Origin: Exercitatus varius
GTDB taxonomy: Bacteria > Pseudomonadota > Gammaproteobacteria > Enterobacterales > Pasteurellaceae
Reading direction: 5' to 3'
Length of the DNA stretch: 64,000 bases
Assembly: GCF_029577735.1 (NCBI RefSeq)
Contig: NZ_JARQTO010000002.1
Span: 260,800-324,799, forward strand
The notes under the pieces are model-generated. The model had not been told where the DNA came from. It worked only from the letters and a program-made list of their open reading frames with translations, and ran no database searches. Position numbers and translations under genes: made by a program. Every line of letters starts with the position of its first letter. Within the stretch, counting starts at the first letter, position 1. Below, piece after piece: positions 61,635-64,000 of the stretch.

Positions 61635-63692
61635 ATGTCAAAATCAAACCGTCAAATTCTTGTCACTTGTGCGTTGCCGTATGCCAACGGTCCGATTCAT
61701 TTAGGTCATATGCTTGAACATATTCAGGCGGATATTTGGGTGCGTTTCCAACGTATGCGCGGCAATGAAATCTATTTTGTGTGCGCCGACGACGCACACG
61801 GCACCCCGATTATGCTGAAAGCTGATCAAATGGGAATAACGCCGGAGCAGTTGATAGCCGAGGTGCAAAAAAGCCATTATGCGGATTTTTGCGGTTTTAA
61901 TATCAGTTTTGATAATTATCATTCCACTCACAGCGAAGAAAACCGTGAATTTTCCGAAATGATTTACAATCGGTTGAAAGAAAACGGTTTCATTAAAACC
62001 CGTACCATTTCCCAGTTATTTGATCCTGAAAAAGCTATGTTCCTTCCGGATCGTTTCGTGAAAGGCACTTGCCCGAAATGTAAATCGGAAGATCAATACG
62101 GCGACAACTGCGAAGTGTGTTCGGCAACATACAGCCCGACGGAATTAATTAATCCGCGTTCGGTAATATCTGGCGCGACGCCCGTCATCAAAGAAAGCGA
62201 ACATTTCTTTTTTGATTTGCCGAGTTTTGAAACGATGCTGAAAGAATGGAACCGTTCCGGCGCCTTGCAATCGGAAGTGGCGAACAAAATGCAGGAATGG
62301 TTCGACGCCGGCCTGCAACAATGGGATATTTCCCGTGATGCGCCGTACTTCGGCTTCAAAATTCCGGGCACGGAAAACAAATATTTTTACGTTTGGCTGG
62401 ATGCGCCAATTGGCTATATGGCGTCATTCAAAAACTTATGTAACCGCCGAAATATCGACTTCGATCAATTCTGGAAGCAAGACAGTAACGCGGAACTTTA
62501 TCATTTTATCGGTAAAGACATCATGTATTTCCACAGTCTGTTTTGGCCGGCGATGCTGGAAGGCGCAAATTTACGTAAACCGAGCAACATTTTCGTACAC
62601 GGTTATGTAACGGTGAACGGCGAAAAAATGTCCAAATCGCGCGGCACCTTTATTCAGGCGGCAACTTATCTGAAGCATTTGGATCCGGAATGTCTGCGTT
62701 ATTACTATGCGGCGAAACTCAGCAACCGTATCGATGATTTGGACTTGAATCTGGAGGATTTCGTACAACGGGTCAACACGGATTTGGTCAATAAACTGGT
62801 GAATTTAGCGTCGCGTAATGCCGGGTTTATTCAAAAACGTTTTGCCGGAAAATTGGCGGATAAATTGGACGATGAAGCCCTATTCGACGAATTTATCGCA
62901 CAATCGGAGCAAATCGCCGCTTATTATGAAAACCGTGAATTCGCCAAAGCCGTTCGGGAAATTATGGCGTTAACCGACAAAGCCAATAAATATGTGGACG
63001 ACAAAGCCCCTTGGGTGATTGCGAAAGAAGAAGGACGTGAGGCCGAATTGCAACGGGTTTGTTCTATGGGCATTCAACTTTTCCGTGTGTTAATGGGCTA
63101 TTTAAAACCGGTATTGCCTAAATTGGCGGAACGTTCGGAAGCTTTCTTGCAGGCGGAATTAACCTGGGATAACTTGGCACAACCGTTGTTGGATCACGAA
63201 ATCGCCGCCTTTAAAGCCTTGTTCAGCCGAGTGGATGCGAAACAGATCGACGCGATGATTGAGGCTTCGAAAGCGGAAAACGCGGCGGTAAATAGCGCGC
63301 CGAAAGCTGAAAAAACAGTGAAAAAATCGCCCGCACTTGAGAGCGAATTTGAACCGGTGGAAGCGGAAATCAGCATTGACGACTTTGCCAAAATGGATTT
63401 GCGCGTGGCGAAAGTGCTCGGCTGTGAAGCTGTGCCGGAAAGCAAAAAACTGTTGAAATTCCAATTGGATCTCGGTTTTGAAACTCGCCAGGTTTTCTCC
63501 GGTATTAAAGCCGCTTACGGAAATCCGGACGAGTTAGTGGGGCGCTATGTAATTATGGTGGCAAATCTTGCGCCGCGTAAAATGAAGTTCGGCATATCCG
63601 AAGGCATGATTTTATCCGCCGGCAGCGGCGGCGAAGATTTATTCCTGCTGGATGTGGACGCGGGTGTCAAAGCGGGCAGCCGAGTAAAATAA
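61635..63692 (+). CDS. metG: Methionyl-tRNA synthetase
   Basis: MetG charges tRNA-Met. The 685-residue protein has HLGH (22-25), the KMSKS motif at 331-335 and zinc cysteines in CPKC and CEVC (about 145-161). The C-terminal tRNA-binding dimer domain contains DDFAKMDLRVAKVLGCE. A low-complexity K/A/E linker joins catalytic and tRNA-binding parts. The repeat copy D follows the stop. Confidence 0.98.
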   Translation: MSKSNRQILVTCALPYANGPIHLGHMLEHIQADIWVRFQRMRGNEIYFVCADDAHGTPIMLKADQMGITPEQLIAEVQKSHYADFCGFNISFDNYHSTHSEENREFSEMIYNRLKENGFIKTRTISQLFDPEKAMFLPDRFVKGTCPKCKSEDQYGDNCEVCSATYSPTELINPRSVISGATPVIKESEHFFFDLPSFETMLKEWNRSGALQSEVANKMQEWFDAGLQQWDISRDAPYFGFKIPGTENKYFYVWLDAPIGYMASFKNLCNRRNIDFDQFWKQDSNAELYHFIGKDIMYFHSLFWPAMLEGANLRKPSNIFVHGYVTVNGEKMSKSRGTFIQAATYLKHLDPECLRYYYAAKLSNRIDDLDLNLEDFVQRVNTDLVNKLVNLASRNAGFIQKRFAGKLADKLDDEALFDEFIAQSEQIAAYYENREFAKAVREIMALTDKANKYVDDKAPWVIAKEEGREAELQRVCSMGIQLFRVLMGYLKPVLPKLAERSEAFLQAELTWDNLAQPLLDHEIAAFKALFSRVDAKQIDAMIEASKAENAAVNSAPKAEKTVKKSPALESEFEPVEAEISIDDFAKMDLRVAKVLGCEAVPESKKLLKFQLDLGFETRQVFSGIKAAYGNPDELVGRYVIMVANLAPRKMKFGISEGMILSAGSGGEDLFLLDVDAGVKAGSRVK

Positions 63693-63731
63693 AACGCTGA
63701 AATTTATGACTGCACTTGGGTTTTATACATA

Positions 63732-63838
63732 AAAGTGCGGTCACAAAAAGCAAAGTTTTTTGAACGTTGGCTTTGCCAACGGTGGCGGAGCCATAAGTAA
63801 TCGCACCGGCGATTACGCATAAAATTTGCAAAGTTTTT
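63732..63838 (+). repeat. Multi-hairpin USS repeat, copy D
   Basis: Same orientation as metG, with the USS (63733-63741) 40 bases after its stop. It differs from copy A by four substitutions in the core: three fall in hairpin loops and one changes a stem G-C to G-T. Confidence 0.88.
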
Positions 63839-63961
63839 ACCCAATTCGATCGCTTATAAAGAAAAGAAATGTAAGGCGGGCTATGCGTTCGCCCGAAAAT
63901 ACGGATATTGTGCGGTCGGCGGATAAAATCCGCTGCTGCGAAGACAACACAGGAAAAAAAT

Positions 63962-64000
63962 ATGACCATTTCACAACTTTCCCGAAAAAACGTCCAAGCC
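63962..64000 (+). CDS. Start of a probable histidinol-phosphate aminotransferase, cut by the window end
   Basis: Thirteen codons, MTISQLSRKNVQA, after a CAGGAAAA ribosome-binding site. This resembles the N terminus of the classical his-operon HisC (E. coli VTITDLARENVRNLTP). Thirteen residues are too few for a firm call; if right, the organism carries two HisC paralogues, the other at 44.4 kb. Confidence 0.4.
   Translation, partial: MTISQLSRKNVQA

Noticed and set aside
63667..63969. Minus-strand frame of 100 codons after metG
   Set aside because: Also produced by the repeat; it runs over the metG end and has no start signal. Annotated homologues of such peptides are likely repeat artefacts.
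1..64000. CRISPR arrays, insertion sequences, integrases or toxin-antitoxin pairs
   Set aside because: No regularly spaced direct repeats, transposase or integrase motifs, or paired small toxin/antitoxin genes were seen in the window.

Overview
This window looks like chromosomal DNA of a Pasteurellaceae bacterium. The 9-mer AAGTGCGGT and its complement ACCGCACTT, the Haemophilus-type DNA uptake signal sequence (USS), occur about 48 times by eye, roughly one per 1.3 kb and about a hundred times the random expectation. The mix of full arginine, serine, histidine, lysine and aromatic biosynthesis genes, a lone sucrose-type PTS gene and a GntP/glycerate locus fits the succinate-producing group (Basfia/'Mannheimia' succiniciproducens or Actinobacillus succinogenes). 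The species is inferred, not proven. Almost everything is ordinary core chromosome. I see no insertion sequence, CRISPR array or intact prophage.

Layout. 1-11.0 kb: 3' part of serA, then mltG-tmk-holB-tatD, a DUF1523 membrane protein, a CNNM/CorC-type membrane protein, dnaE and hda. 11.0-19.8 kb (minus strand): rdgC, an AT-richer garK-gntP-cdaR glycerate/sugar-diacid locus, a second GntP permease with a near-consensus CRP site, and rlmKL. 20-28 kb: argA with tandem ARG boxes, birA, then guaB and guaA separated by a small accessory segment (HAD phosphatase, broken BRO-N gene, GFA-family gene), a small membrane protein and tRNA-Ser. 28.5-36 kb: cmoB and putP (minus), rng, tldD, argD with tandem ARG boxes, and a promoter-terminator unit that looks like an unannotated sRNA. 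36-43 kb: scrA-like PTS permease, queH, ispB, rplU-rpmA-EamA-obgE, tmaR. 43-50 kb: serC-hisC-aroA-lysC, a structured 470-bp gap, and a shikimate-dehydrogenase-like gene. 50-57 kb: lptC-lptA-lptB-ptsN-rapZ, a Gly-Leu-Cys tRNA cluster, metB, trxA, a periplasmic protein and rluC. 57-64 kb: rne with a long leader, apbC, metG and the first codons of a probable hisC paralogue.

The most unusual things are these. (1) A ~108-bp intergenic element, in four copies, made of consecutive short hairpins with a USS at one end; three copies are identical over ~90 bp and the substitutions in the fourth all preserve the hairpins. (2) A strong candidate sRNA gene at 35.9 kb. (3) A PtsN (EIIA-Ntr) whose phosphorylatable histidine is arginine, in an operon that lacks rpoN, hpf and npr. 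(4) Two ArgR operators with identical 21-bp box periodicity upstream of argA and argD. (5) A structured, non-coding gap upstream of the shikimate-dehydrogenase-like gene. Many terminators here are built from inverted USS pairs, so one sequence serves both DNA uptake and transcription termination.
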